Origin: Vibrio proteolyticus NBRC 13287
GTDB taxonomy: Bacteria; Pseudomonadota; Gammaproteobacteria; Enterobacterales; Vibrionaceae
Length of the DNA: 64,000 bases
Direction: 5' to 3'
Assembly (NCBI RefSeq): GCF_000467125.1
Contig: NZ_BATJ01000025.1
Span: 1-64,000 of the forward strand
The notes under the pieces were generated by a model that was given only the letters and a program-made list of their open reading frames with translations, did not search any database and was not told the DNA's origin. The translations under genes and the position numbers were made by a program. Positions 9,297 to 17,750 of the stretch are shown here, piece by piece; within the stretch, counting starts at the first letter, position 1, and each line of letters starts with the position of its first letter.

Positions 9297-10127
9297 ATGC
9301 ACTTCCATTTTTCCAAAATGCATGGTCTGGGCAACGATTTTATGGTCGTTGACTGCATTACCCAGAACATCTTTTTTTCTCCTGACTTGATCCGTCGTCT
9401 GGCGGATCGTCATACCGGTGTCGGCTTCGACCAATTGCTGGTGGTTGAAGCGCCGTACGATCCGGAGACCGACTTTCACTACCGGATTTTTAATGCCGAT
9501 GGCAGTGAAGTTGAACAGTGCGGCAACGGGGCACGCTGCTTTGCCCGCTTCGTCCGGATGAAAGGTTTAACCAATAAGTTCAGTATCAGTGTCAGCACCA
9601 AGAAAGGTAAGATGATCCTCAGTGTGGAAGACGATGACCAGATCACCGTCAACATGGGGGTTCCTGAATTTGAACCGGGCAAGATTCCGTTTCGAGCCAA
9701 GCAGACAGAGAAAACCTATATCCTGCGTGTTGAGGACAAAACCTTGTTCTGTGGCACGGTCAGTATGGGGAATCCGCATGTGGTGACCGTGGTCGATGAC
9801 GTAGACCATGCCGATGTGGAAACACTCGGACCGTTACTGGAATCGCATGATCGCTTCCCTGAGCGGGTCAATGCTGGTTTTATGCAAGTGGTCAACCGCA
9901 ATGCAGTGCGCCTGCGCGTGTATGAGCGTGGCGCTGGTGAAACGCAAGCGTGCGGCAGTGGTGCCTGCGGCGCGGTGGCCGTGGGTATCGTTCAGGGGTT
10001 ACTGGATGACAATGTTACCGTGAGTTTACCGGGTGGTGAGCTGCGTATTCGCTGGCAGGGACCAGGTCAACCCTTGTTCATGACCGGTCCGGCGACTCAT
10101 GTGTTCGATGGTCAACTGACGTGTTAA
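9297..10127 (+). CDS. dapF: Diaminopimelate epimerase
   Basis: A 276-residue cofactor-free racemase (EC 5.1.1.7) turning LL-DAP into meso-DAP for lysine and peptidoglycan. The two catalytic cysteines are seen in EQCGNGARCFARF and QACGSGACGAVAVG, and the N-terminal GLGNDFMVVD is diagnostic. The start is the ATG at 9297, 10 nt after lysA; an upstream in-frame ATG inside lysA is rejected on homology. Confidence 0.97.
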   Translation: MHFHFSKMHGLGNDFMVVDCITQNIFFSPDLIRRLADRHTGVGFDQLLVVEAPYDPETDFHYRIFNADGSEVEQCGNGARCFARFVRMKGLTNKFSISVSTKKGKMILSVEDDDQITVNMGVPEFEPGKIPFRAKQTEKTYILRVEDKTLFCGTVSMGNPHVVTVVDDVDHADVETLGPLLESHDRFPERVNAGFMQVVNRNAVRLRVYERGAGETQACGSGACGAVAVGIVQGLLDDNVTVSLPGGELRIRWQGPGQPLFMTGPATHVFDGQLTC

Positions 10128-10136
10128 GGAGAGATT

Positions 10137-10838
10137 TTGGCTCACATTGAAGCAGATGCTCTGACCGCTGAGGTCGTGGCGGGGTATCTTCGTGATAACC
10201 CCGATTTTTTTCTTCATCGCCAAACCTTAGTTGAGAGTCTGGCACTGCCCAGCCAGGAGCAGGGTGCCGTGTCTCTGGTTCATGTTCAGCTGAGCCGTCA
10301 GCGTCAGCGAATTGAAGAGCTGGAAGAGGAGATCACCACCCTGATGTCGCTTGCCGCCAGCAATGACCGCACGTTTCATGAATTTATGCAGCTGCAGGAG
10401 CAGATTTTGCGTTGCGCCACGCTCAGTGAGGCACTCAAGGCGATCGAGAACAAAGCGCGTGAGCTGAATCTGCGAGCGTACGTGCGCCTGCTCCGTCGTG
10501 AAGAAGGGAAATACGCACTGAGTAAAGAGCAATACCAGCGTTTCGCCACCAATCACCTGAACGGCAAGCCCGCGTATCTGGGCCGGATGCGCAAAGCGGA
10601 TCGTCTGGCGCTGTTTGGTGAGCATGCCGCGGCTCCGGAGATGGGATCCTACGTGGTGTTACCACTGCAAAAAGGCCAGCCTCAGGGAGTGTTGGCATTC
10701 TCCAGCGAAGAGGGCGGGCATTTTCAGCCGCACATGGATACGCTGTTTTTGCGTCATTTAGCGCTGGTGCTGGCGCACCTGATCGAGACCTTACCCTGGA
10801 CAGAGACTCATGAACGAGCAACCGGCTCTTCTGCCTGA
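10137..10838 (+). CDS. DUF484 family protein (YigA type)
   Basis: A 233-residue protein of the DUF484 family, which always sits between dapF and xerC in gammaproteobacteria. The N-terminus has the family pattern VAGYLRDNPDFFLHRQTLVESL, then a coiled coil (about residues 55-85) and a GAF-like C-terminal domain. Its function is unknown; a link to XerC or to cell division is only suggested by gene order. The start is TTG with an excellent AAGGAGA site. The 3' end overlaps xerC by 29 nt. Confidence 0.9.
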   Translation: MAHIEADALTAEVVAGYLRDNPDFFLHRQTLVESLALPSQEQGAVSLVHVQLSRQRQRIEELEEEITTLMSLAASNDRTFHEFMQLQEQILRCATLSEALKAIENKARELNLRAYVRLLRREEGKYALSKEQYQRFATNHLNGKPAYLGRMRKADRLALFGEHAAAPEMGSYVVLPLQKGQPQGVLAFSSEEGGHFQPHMDTLFLRHLALVLAHLIETLPWTETHERATGSSA

Positions 10839-11739
10839 GCGGCTGCAGGCACCGCTGACAAGGTTTTACGAATACCTGCGCAGCGAAAAAGGCCTCAGCC
10901 TGCATACCCAGCGTAATTACAAGCAGCAACTGGAAACCATGGCGCACCACCTGGTTCAGATGGGGCTGCGCGATTGGCAACAGGTGGATGCGGCCTGGGT
11001 ACGGCAACTGGCGAGCAAAGGCATGCGCGAAGGAATGAAAGCCAGCAGTCTGGCGACGCGGCTCTCTTCTTTACGCAGTTTTTTTGATTTTCTTATCCTA
11101 CGTGGTGAGATCAGCGCCAATCCGGCCAAAGGGGTGTCTGCCCCGCGCAAGCAGCGTCCGTTGCCCAAAAACCTCGATGTGGATGAAGTGGGGCAGCTAT
11201 TGGAAGTGAACGACGATGATCCGTTATCGATCCGTGATCGGGCGATGATGGAGCTGATGTACGGGGCGGGGCTGCGATTGGCCGAAATGGTCAGTGTTAA
11301 TGTGCGCGACGTCAGTCTCAATTCCGGTGAGCTGCGTGTGGTTGGTAAAGGCGACAAGGAGCGCAAAGTCCCGTTTTCCGGTATGGCGCAGGAATGGGTG
11401 GCTAAGTGGCTCAAAGTACGTGCCACGCTGGCGAAAGCGGAAGAGCCGGCGCTGTTTGTTTCTAAACTTGGGGGACGTATTTCGCATCGAAATGTGCAAA
11501 AACGCATGGCGGAATGGGGACAGAAACAGTCAGTCAACAGTCACATCAGCCCGCATAAACTGCGCCATTCGTTCGCCACGCACATGCTGGAATCGAGCAA
11601 TAACCTGCGAGCGGTGCAAGAGTTGCTCGGACACGAAAACATTTCCACCACGCAGATCTATACCCATCTCGATTTTCAACACCTGGCTCAGGCTTACGAT
11701 CAGGCGCACCCACGCGCCAAAAAGAAAGGGAGCGACTAA
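10810..11739 (+). CDS. xerC: Tyrosine recombinase XerC
   Basis: A 309-residue core-genome recombinase acting with XerD at dif to resolve chromosome dimers. An N-terminal SAM-like core-binding domain (residues about 10-95) is followed by the catalytic domain with Arg in GAGLRLAEMV, HKLRHSFATHML (HxxR) and the LGHENISTTQIYTH His and Tyr. Its start lies inside the DUF484 gene and its stop overlaps yigB as TAATG, so the run is translationally coupled. Confidence 0.97.
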   Translation: MNEQPALLPERLQAPLTRFYEYLRSEKGLSLHTQRNYKQQLETMAHHLVQMGLRDWQQVDAAWVRQLASKGMREGMKASSLATRLSSLRSFFDFLILRGEISANPAKGVSAPRKQRPLPKNLDVDEVGQLLEVNDDDPLSIRDRAMMELMYGAGLRLAEMVSVNVRDVSLNSGELRVVGKGDKERKVPFSGMAQEWVAKWLKVRATLAKAEEPALFVSKLGGRISHRNVQKRMAEWGQKQSVNSHISPHKLRHSFATHMLESSNNLRAVQELLGHENISTTQIYTHLDFQHLAQAYDQAHPRAKKKGSD

Positions 11740-12452
11740 TGCAGTGTTACCGCCAACTGAATCCGGTCAAAGCGATGACGTTTGATCTTGATGACACTCT
11801 GTATGACAACCGGCCGGTGATCCGTCGGGTCGAAGAGCAGATGGTGGTTTGGCTGCACACGCATCATCCGCTCACCGCCAGTGAGTCACATAACTGGTGG
11901 ACGGCACTCAAAATTCGTCTGGCTCAGCTTGAACCGGCATTGCGGCATGATGTTACGTTATGGCGTTTCCGGCAAATTGAGCAGGGGCTGATCGAACTCG
12001 GCTACACTCCGGCGCAGGCTGAACTTGCGGCACAGGCAGCCATTGAGGAAGTCTTGCGTTTGCGCAGTGATTTCGCCGTGCCGCAGGAAACGCACCGGGT
12101 ATTGGGGCAACTGGCCCAGCGTATGCCGCTGGTGGCGATCACCAACGGCAATGTGGATGCCGAGCGAATTGGGTTAGCGGGCTATTTTCAGCGGGTACTG
12201 AAAGCCGGTCCGGATGGTCGTGCTAAACCGTACCCGGATATGTTTGACCAGGCTCGTGAACAGCTCGGTCTGGACGCCGCTGAGATCCTGCATGTCGGCG
12301 ATCATCCGGTGACCGATGTGGCTGGGGCACTGGATAATGGTTTTATGGCTTGCTGGTTCAATGACCAGCCGGCGAATCTGCGCGAGAACCGCAAAGCGCG
12401 TTTGTTGCCACACTTGACGATCAGCCGCCTGGATCAGTTACTCGCGCTGTAG
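11739..12452 (+). CDS. yigB: HAD-superfamily hydrolase YigB (FMN/5-amino-6-ribitylaminouracil phosphatase type)
   Basis: A 237-residue HAD phosphatase. Motif I is FDLDDTLYDN, motif II AITNGN, motif III lysine at KPYPDMF and motif IV HVGDHPVTDV. E. coli YigB dephosphorylates FMN and riboflavin precursors. The place after xerC is the usual one and the start overlaps the xerC stop. Its last 15 nt overlap the convergent DTW gene. Confidence 0.92.
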   Translation: MQCYRQLNPVKAMTFDLDDTLYDNRPVIRRVEEQMVVWLHTHHPLTASESHNWWTALKIRLAQLEPALRHDVTLWRFRQIEQGLIELGYTPAQAELAAQAAIEEVLRLRSDFAVPQETHRVLGQLAQRMPLVAITNGNVDAERIGLAGYFQRVLKAGPDGRAKPYPDMFDQAREQLGLDAAEILHVGDHPVTDVAGALDNGFMACWFNDQPANLRENRKARLLPHLTISRLDQLLAL

Positions 12453-13034
12453 AGCATGGCCGCTTTTGTCGGCCTGATAAGCGTCCATTGAGACCCGCAA
12501 AAAAGCCCGCAGAGCGGTGGCACTGGCGTACTCTTCTGCGGCGGTCAATAGTTCACACCCCACTTCCAGCGTACACAGATGGCCCGTCTCCTGATTGCGC
12601 CGCAGACGATAAGCGGAATCTTCCGCCGGGCTGAGGTGCACTTGTGGCAAAGTTTGTAGCCACGGGCTTTTACGCAACATTTTGCGCGCTTCTTGCCAGG
12701 TTCCATCAAGCACGATGAACAGCGCTGCTTTTCCGAGACGCTGGCCGTTATGCCAGGCCTGTCCGGCGCTGACACTGTGCGTAGCCGGGAACACCAAATA
12801 AGGCGTTACGTCACCACAGCTCATGAGCCGCAGCAGATCGGCTGGCGGGGTAACCCGGCTCCAGCGATAACGGTGGCAATGGGGTAAGCTTTTGGCCAGC
12901 CAGTGACCGGTATTGGTGGCCCGTTCAAACTCATTGTCGTGGGTCAATAAGGCCAGTCTGACCGCACTGTCAATATGGGGCAGGGCTGGACAAATGCACT
13001 GATGGTGCAGGCCGCAGTCAGGACAGGGGGCCAT
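12438..13034 (-). CDS. DTW-domain tRNA-uridine aminocarboxypropyltransferase-like protein
   Basis: A 198-residue DTW-family protein, related to E. coli TapT/YfiP, which puts the acp group on tRNA U47. The N-terminus shows a zinc-type cysteine cluster, CPDCGLHHQCIC. The family motif appears as LDGTWQEARKML (DGTW instead of DTW proper, still within the family's D-x-T-W). It is coupled to the upstream lipoprotein gene by TAATG. Membership is solid; which DTW subfamily, and hence the exact tRNA position, is inferred. Confidence 0.82.
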   Translation of the reverse strand: MAPCPDCGLHHQCICPALPHIDSAVRLALLTHDNEFERATNTGHWLAKSLPHCHRYRWSRVTPPADLLRLMSCGDVTPYLVFPATHSVSAGQAWHNGQRLGKAALFIVLDGTWQEARKMLRKSPWLQTLPQVHLSPAEDSAYRLRRNQETGHLCTLEVGCELLTAAEEYASATALRAFLRVSMDAYQADKSGHALQRE

Positions 13035-14536
13035 TACAGCGCCAGCCCGTGCAGAGCAGGCGACAAGCCATCGGAGAACAGGGTTGTCTCGCTGATGTTG
13101 GCGGCATCGGCTTGCGGCGCGGTGCTGGGGTTGAGCGGGTAGCGCTTACCATTGTAGCGCAGCACATGATCGGCCGCTTGTGCACCGCCACCACCGACGT
13201 TCAGGATCAGATCCTGCCAGCCCTGATGTTGCTGTGTGCCGAGTGTGAGCGGCGTGCGCACCAGAGTGACCCGGCTGTTGACGTGCCACTGCTGGGCGCG
13301 TTTTTCAAAGACCAGTAAGGTACACCCCCCCGAACCGCACCAGTCGAGCTGAGTTAACAGCTCCGGCTGACCGTCGCCGTTGAGGTCATAGGTCAGCCAG
13401 CGGTAGTGCGTGCCTTCGGCCGGGTTGTTGGTTTGTTTGAGGTATTGGCGCACGGCCTGATCGACCTGAGGGTCAAACTTATTGCTCGACGGTATGGACT
13501 TTGGGTCAGTGCCGGCCTGACTGCCGGCACGATACAGTTGCAGCCCGCCGTTGGCGATCGGATACACTAGGGTACCGACTTTTTCTTTGTTGGCACTGAG
13601 GGTGTCACCGGTGCGGGTGAAAATTCGCTCTGACAGCAGATACTGGCGCTGGTGTCGGGTCATCATTACCTGAACCTGTTCCGGATTGAGCGGCTGCCAG
13701 TAACCGGTTTCTACGATACTCGGATCGCCGTTGTGGTAATCGTAACGGGTCGTGGCGGAGTGATCGGTGTTGAGTTCCAGTGTGATGCTGAAGTTACTGG
13801 TCTGCGTGGATTGAGCTTGATACTGACCAATCCAGTGCTGGCTGCCATCGGCATTGGCGAGTGTCGCACAGCCTTGATAGGTTTTGTCATTCAGTTCCAG
13901 TGTCGAGCGCCAGGCGTAGACACTGTCGCTCATGCCATCGCTGCATGCTGCTCGCTCGAGAGTCAGTTCCCCGCCTTGCAGGCGATACTGGCGGGTACCG
14001 CTCTCAATACGGCGCGATTCAATCGCGACTGGTTGATCCGCGCCACCAGGCGTGCGCACTACCAGTTGTTGCCCCTCAAAACTGGCGCTCCAAAACGGCT
14101 CGGTGCCAAACGCACGGGTCGGGCGCGGCGACTGATCGCAGCGTTGTGGATTTTCTGCGCTGACTAGGTTGAGGTGATCGACTTGAAACCGGGCAGTGAA
14201 ATCGGCGTCGGGGCCGGTGCGGGTTGGAAGCAGCAATTGGCCGACCACTTCGGCGTACAGGGGCTGATAAGGGGAGTGGGACAGCGCCTTGGCCTGCTTG
14301 AGCTGTTCCGGGGACAATTCCAACCAGTATTGTTGGTTGCTGCCGCACGGCGTCAGTGTGCGTGCTTCACTCCCGATCACAGCCTGACCGCGCAATATGA
14401 ACGTCTGAGGAACGATGGTGTCTGGTTGATCCAGACTGGCTTTGGTCATCGGTTCACCGACCTGCGTGCTGGTGGTGGAACAGGCCTGCAACGCTAACAG
14501 GGCGGCAATCGTGGCTGGGTTTCTCAACGCCTTCAT
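13034..14536 (-). CDS. Large multidomain lipoprotein (COG3650/NlpE-like)
   Basis: A 500-residue predicted lipoprotein whose signal peptide ends in the lipobox LQAC (Cys19). Residues about 115-230 carry the COG3650 signature FGTEPFW and CSDGMSD. Residues about 245-345 resemble the NlpE N-terminal barrel. The C-terminal third has a calcium-type repeat DLNGDGQPELLTQLD as in FG-GAP/VCBS segments. Together this looks like an envelope-stress or copper-type sensor, but no function is established. ATG 14536 was chosen for its GAGGAAG site and clean signal peptide; the longer frame overlaps the EVE gene. Confidence 0.75.
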   Translation of the reverse strand: MKALRNPATIAALLALQACSTTSTQVGEPMTKASLDQPDTIVPQTFILRGQAVIGSEARTLTPCGSNQQYWLELSPEQLKQAKALSHSPYQPLYAEVVGQLLLPTRTGPDADFTARFQVDHLNLVSAENPQRCDQSPRPTRAFGTEPFWSASFEGQQLVVRTPGGADQPVAIESRRIESGTRQYRLQGGELTLERAACSDGMSDSVYAWRSTLELNDKTYQGCATLANADGSQHWIGQYQAQSTQTSNFSITLELNTDHSATTRYDYHNGDPSIVETGYWQPLNPEQVQVMMTRHQRQYLLSERIFTRTGDTLSANKEKVGTLVYPIANGGLQLYRAGSQAGTDPKSIPSSNKFDPQVDQAVRQYLKQTNNPAEGTHYRWLTYDLNGDGQPELLTQLDWCGSGGCTLLVFEKRAQQWHVNSRVTLVRTPLTLGTQQHQGWQDLILNVGGGGAQAADHVLRYNGKRYPLNPSTAPQADAANISETTLFSDGLSPALHGLAL

Positions 14537-14576
14537 GGTATATCTTCCTCGTGACACAAACTGACTGGACTTGATT

Positions 14577-15041
14577 ATGGCATACTGGCTGTTTAAAACC
14601 GAACCAGACACCTTTTCTATCGATACTCTGCGGATACAACATACCTCATGCTGGGAAGGCGTGCGTAATTATCAGGCAAGAAATATGTTGCGCGATCAGG
14701 TCAAGGTTGGCGATCTGGTGCTGATCTACCACTCTTCTTGCAAACAGGTGGGGGTGGCGGGCATTGCCCGGGTGACCAAAGCGGCGTATCCGGACCACTT
14801 TGCCTTCGATCCTGAAAGTGATTATTACGATCCGAAATCCACACCGGACAATCCCCGTTGGGTGATGGTGGATGTGGAATTCGTGCGAAAAACGCAGCGC
14901 GTAATCCCGCTGTCGGTGTTAAAAGCGATGCCGGAGCTGAGTAACATGCCGCTGGTAAAACGCGGTAATCGCTTATCGGTGATGCCGGTTAGTGAGGAGG
15001 AGTGGCCGGCGATTCTGCGCAAGGAAACGGTGAATGGATAG
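14577..15041 (+). CDS. EVE-domain protein (UPF0310)
   Basis: A 154-residue EVE domain of the PUA-like fold, known in other members to bind modified bases in DNA or RNA. Conserved features are WLFKTEPDTFSIDTL at the start, WEGVRNYQARNMLRD, VGDLVLIYHSS and the EVE-type strand VMVDVEFV. It is usually encoded near cell-division or ZapA/ygfE genes or alone. An in-frame TTG 6 nt upstream exists; the ATG fits homologues. It diverges from the lipoprotein gene. Confidence 0.9.
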   Translation: MAYWLFKTEPDTFSIDTLRIQHTSCWEGVRNYQARNMLRDQVKVGDLVLIYHSSCKQVGVAGIARVTKAAYPDHFAFDPESDYYDPKSTPDNPRWVMVDVEFVRKTQRVIPLSVLKAMPELSNMPLVKRGNRLSVMPVSEEEWPAILRKETVNG

Positions 15042-15043
15042 AT

Positions 15044-15069
15044 AAAGCAGCCAGAGTGGCTGCTTTTTT
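15044..15069 (+). terminator. Intrinsic terminator after the EVE gene
   Basis: AAAGCAGCC / GGCTGCTTTTTT hairpin with a T-run. It lies between two convergent genes and probably serves both. Confidence 0.8.
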
Positions 15070-15085
15070 GATGCGTAGGAATGGT

Positions 15086-15916
15086 TCAGTCGAGTAAGTG
15101 ATCCGCCAGATAGTGGGCGACCGCATCATCGGTATTGGCGCCAATCACCAGGTTGTCCGGTAGCGCCTGCTTGACCTTGATATGAGAAGTGCCCATCACC
15201 AGCCCTTTGCCCGCCATCGACAGCATTTCCACGTCGTTCATACCGTCGCCAAACGCAATGCAATTGTCCAGTGTGTGGCCGAGAGATTCCGCCACTACCT
15301 GCAGCGCATGGCCTTTGGACACGTTGGCAGCCATCACTTCCAGACACCAGGGGGTGGAAAACGCGACGTTGAGGCGCTCGCCGAACTCGGCGTTTAGCTG
15401 ATCTTCGTATTGCACCAGATGCTCATGATCCTGTGCCGGGTGGGTAAAGAAGACTTTTGCCACGCCCTCGGTTGGTGCGTGGTCGATATCGAACAGAGAG
15501 TAGCTAAAACCGGAATCTTTATGGAAGTTGCGCAGCAGTTCATCTTCCTGGCTCATCAGCCACTCTTCATTGCGGTAGATGTGCACCTGAATGTCCGGAT
15601 CCTGTTTCACCATGTTAATGATGGCCTGCACCAGTTCAGACGGCACGTTGTCGCTGAACATCAACTGGTCATTCTGATCGTGCACCCGGGCACCGTTGGA
15701 GGTGATCATGTAGGCCGGGATACCCGCTTGTTCTCGGATCCCGGCGACGTCGACATGGTGACGGCCGGTCGCGAAGACAAAGGTGTAGCCCTGCTTATGC
15801 AACTGTTTGAGTGTGTGTTTGGTGTAGTCACTCAATTGATGGTTTGGCGCCAGTAAGGTTCCGTCCAGGTCCGAGGCCACAATGTGGAATGGAGTCTTTG
15901 TGCTAGCCGTGGTCAT
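15086..15916 (-). CDS. yigL: Cof-type HAD-IIB phosphatase YigL (pyridoxal-phosphate/sugar phosphatase)
   Basis: A 276-residue HAD-IIB protein. Motif I is ASDLDGTLL, FATGRHHVDV is typical of YigL, the cap domain spans about 95-200, and motif IV is CIAFGDGMNDVEML. E. coli YigL hydrolyses PLP and sugar phosphates including glucose-6-phosphate and is part of the SgrS sugar-stress response. It follows pldB on the same strand, as in E. coli (pldB-yigL), with a 118-nt gap. Confidence 0.92.
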   Translation of the reverse strand: MTTASTKTPFHIVASDLDGTLLAPNHQLSDYTKHTLKQLHKQGYTFVFATGRHHVDVAGIREQAGIPAYMITSNGARVHDQNDQLMFSDNVPSELVQAIINMVKQDPDIQVHIYRNEEWLMSQEDELLRNFHKDSGFSYSLFDIDHAPTEGVAKVFFTHPAQDHEHLVQYEDQLNAEFGERLNVAFSTPWCLEVMAANVSKGHALQVVAESLGHTLDNCIAFGDGMNDVEMLSMAGKGLVMGTSHIKVKQALPDNLVIGANTDDAVAHYLADHLLD

Positions 15917-16034
15917 ATCACCCTCATCAAAACGCTAAGCCGCAGTGGCCGCATGCCACTGCGATAGAGAAACCAGTCTACGTCAAATTGAGGAAGAAAA
16001 AGAGGGTAAAATCCTCACAGAAGATTTCCTTATT

Positions 16035-17042
16035 TTATTTTGCTCGCGTGGATCCGTGGCGGTCGAAAAACGCGAGCAGACTGTCGAGTGCCTGATTGCG
16101 GCAGCGATCGATTTCAAACAACAGTTCATGACGGCTGCCCTGTATCACCTGCAGCTCGCAGTCCGGATTGGTTTTACGCAGTTTACGGATAAACACGTCC
16201 TGAGCTTTGTTACTGACGATCGTATCCCGCTCAGCCTGAAGCAGCAGAAACGGTAAAGTTAACTGGCGGGTCAGCAGAATGCACTGTTTCGCGGCCAGCA
16301 GTCCCTGCCAGACCCAACGCGTGGACGGTCCGCCAATTTGCAGCTGTGGCATGCGGTCATACAGCTCGCGGAACCAGCGATAACGCACTTCACTTTGCGT
16401 CAGAGGGTTGATCTCAAACGGTTTCGGATAATAAGCCTGATGACCGGGCGCGTAAGTCGGTTGGGCGTAGATGGTGGTCATTGCCATGCTGAGTGGAACC
16501 GCTATCGGAGACAAATACCATGGAACACTGACGCCGTACATTGGTGCGCTGACGGCGATCGCATCAAACGAATGTTGCGGATGGGTCTGCAGGTAGCGGG
16601 TAGCAATGGCGCCGCCCATCGAATGTGCCAACAGAAACCGTTGTTCGTAATGGGTCAGGTCGAAGTGGGTGAGCAGGCGCTCCATATCGAGAATGTAATC
16701 TTCAAAGTCGTTGACGTGTCCCATTTGCGGGTCGCCAAGCATCCGGTCTGACAGCCCTTGACCACGGTGGTCAAAGGAGTAGATGTCGTAGCCTTGCTGA
16801 AACAGGTCGTAAAACAGCTCCTGATATTTCCACGCGGCTTCGATGCGACCGTTGACCACCACAATCGCTTTGTTGTGCGAGTCACAGGTCAGACGACACC
16901 AGTAGAGTTTTGTTTTATCGAAAGATTTTATAAATCCTTCTTCTCTCCGCTGCCAGAGGTCAGCAATATTGCCATTCATGGCTTGCTCAAAGGTGCACTC
17001 TTGAGTATAAGAATGACTATCAATTGGACTCGAAGAATTCAT
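16035..17042 (-). CDS. pldB: Lysophospholipase L2
   Basis: A 335-residue alpha/beta hydrolase (EC 3.1.1.5) that releases fatty acid from lysophospholipids at the inner membrane. The nucleophile Ser lies in AHSMGGAIATRYL, the acid in LLQAERDTIVSN and the His in GSRHELLFE; DHRGQGLSDR is the oxyanion-side motif. ATG 17042 was chosen because AGGATAC precedes it; a TTG 12 codons earlier is possible. It diverges from rhtB. Confidence 0.92.
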   Translation of the reverse strand: MNSSSPIDSHSYTQECTFEQAMNGNIADLWQRREEGFIKSFDKTKLYWCRLTCDSHNKAIVVVNGRIEAAWKYQELFYDLFQQGYDIYSFDHRGQGLSDRMLGDPQMGHVNDFEDYILDMERLLTHFDLTHYEQRFLLAHSMGGAIATRYLQTHPQHSFDAIAVSAPMYGVSVPWYLSPIAVPLSMAMTTIYAQPTYAPGHQAYYPKPFEINPLTQSEVRYRWFRELYDRMPQLQIGGPSTRWVWQGLLAAKQCILLTRQLTLPFLLLQAERDTIVSNKAQDVFIRKLRKTNPDCELQVIQGSRHELLFEIDRCRNQALDSLLAFFDRHGSTRAK

Positions 17043-17117
17043 TGTATCCTGTTGGAACCGCGATGAACTGAGTCCCAATTATGTGTGCCTGTAGTCGTTT
17101 AGTCGAGGGAAAATACC

Positions 17118-17735
17118 ATGGATCTGCATGTTTGGTTAGCGTATGTCGCAACAGCAATCGTCTTCAGTCTGGCGCCGGGATCCGGTACGGTGAATTCGAT
17201 CAGTAACGGATTGAGTTATGGGACACGCAAATCCCTGGCGGCGATTGCCGGCCTGCAGGTTGGCCTGGCATGCCACATAGTGTTGGTGGGGGCGGGGATT
17301 GGGGCTCTGGTGGCCAAGTCAGCACTGGCGTTCACGGTGATCAAATGGGTGGGAGCGGTGTATCTTATCTGGCTCGGTATCCAGAAGTGGCGCGATCACA
17401 GCAGTCTGGCGACAGTCACGGATGGCGCAGCGCTGCCGGCGCGCACCTTGTTGAGAAAAGCAGTGCTGATTAATCTGACCAACCCGAAATCGATAGTGTT
17501 TCTGGTGGCGCTGTTCCCGCAGTTCATTGATCCGGCTGGCAACCAGTTGACGCAGTTGATGATCCTCGGTGTCACTACCGTTGTGATCGATTCGTTTGTG
17601 ATGCTCGGTTACACCAGCCTGGCGTCACAGATGGGGCGTTTTATCCGCTCTGAGCGGGTGATGAGCAAAATTAACAAAGTTTTCGGTTCAATGTTCATGG
17701 GATGTGGGGCATTATTGGCGGCCGCTAAAGCGTGA
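17118..17735 (+). CDS. rhtB: LysE/RhtB-family amino-acid exporter
   Basis: A 205-residue inner-membrane protein with about six hydrophobic segments. It has the family signature near the N-terminus (SLAPGSGTVNSISNGLSYG, then GLQVGLACHIVLVGAGIG) and NLTNPKSIVFLVALFPQF. RhtB exports homoserine and homoserine lactone in E. coli, and the pldB-rhtB pairing is also conserved there. The substrate is inferred. Confidence 0.9.
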   Translation: MDLHVWLAYVATAIVFSLAPGSGTVNSISNGLSYGTRKSLAAIAGLQVGLACHIVLVGAGIGALVAKSALAFTVIKWVGAVYLIWLGIQKWRDHSSLATVTDGAALPARTLLRKAVLINLTNPKSIVFLVALFPQFIDPAGNQLTQLMILGVTTVVIDSFVMLGYTSLASQMGRFIRSERVMSKINKVFGSMFMGCGALLAAAKA

Positions 17736-17750
17736 TAAGAGCCCGGTGTA

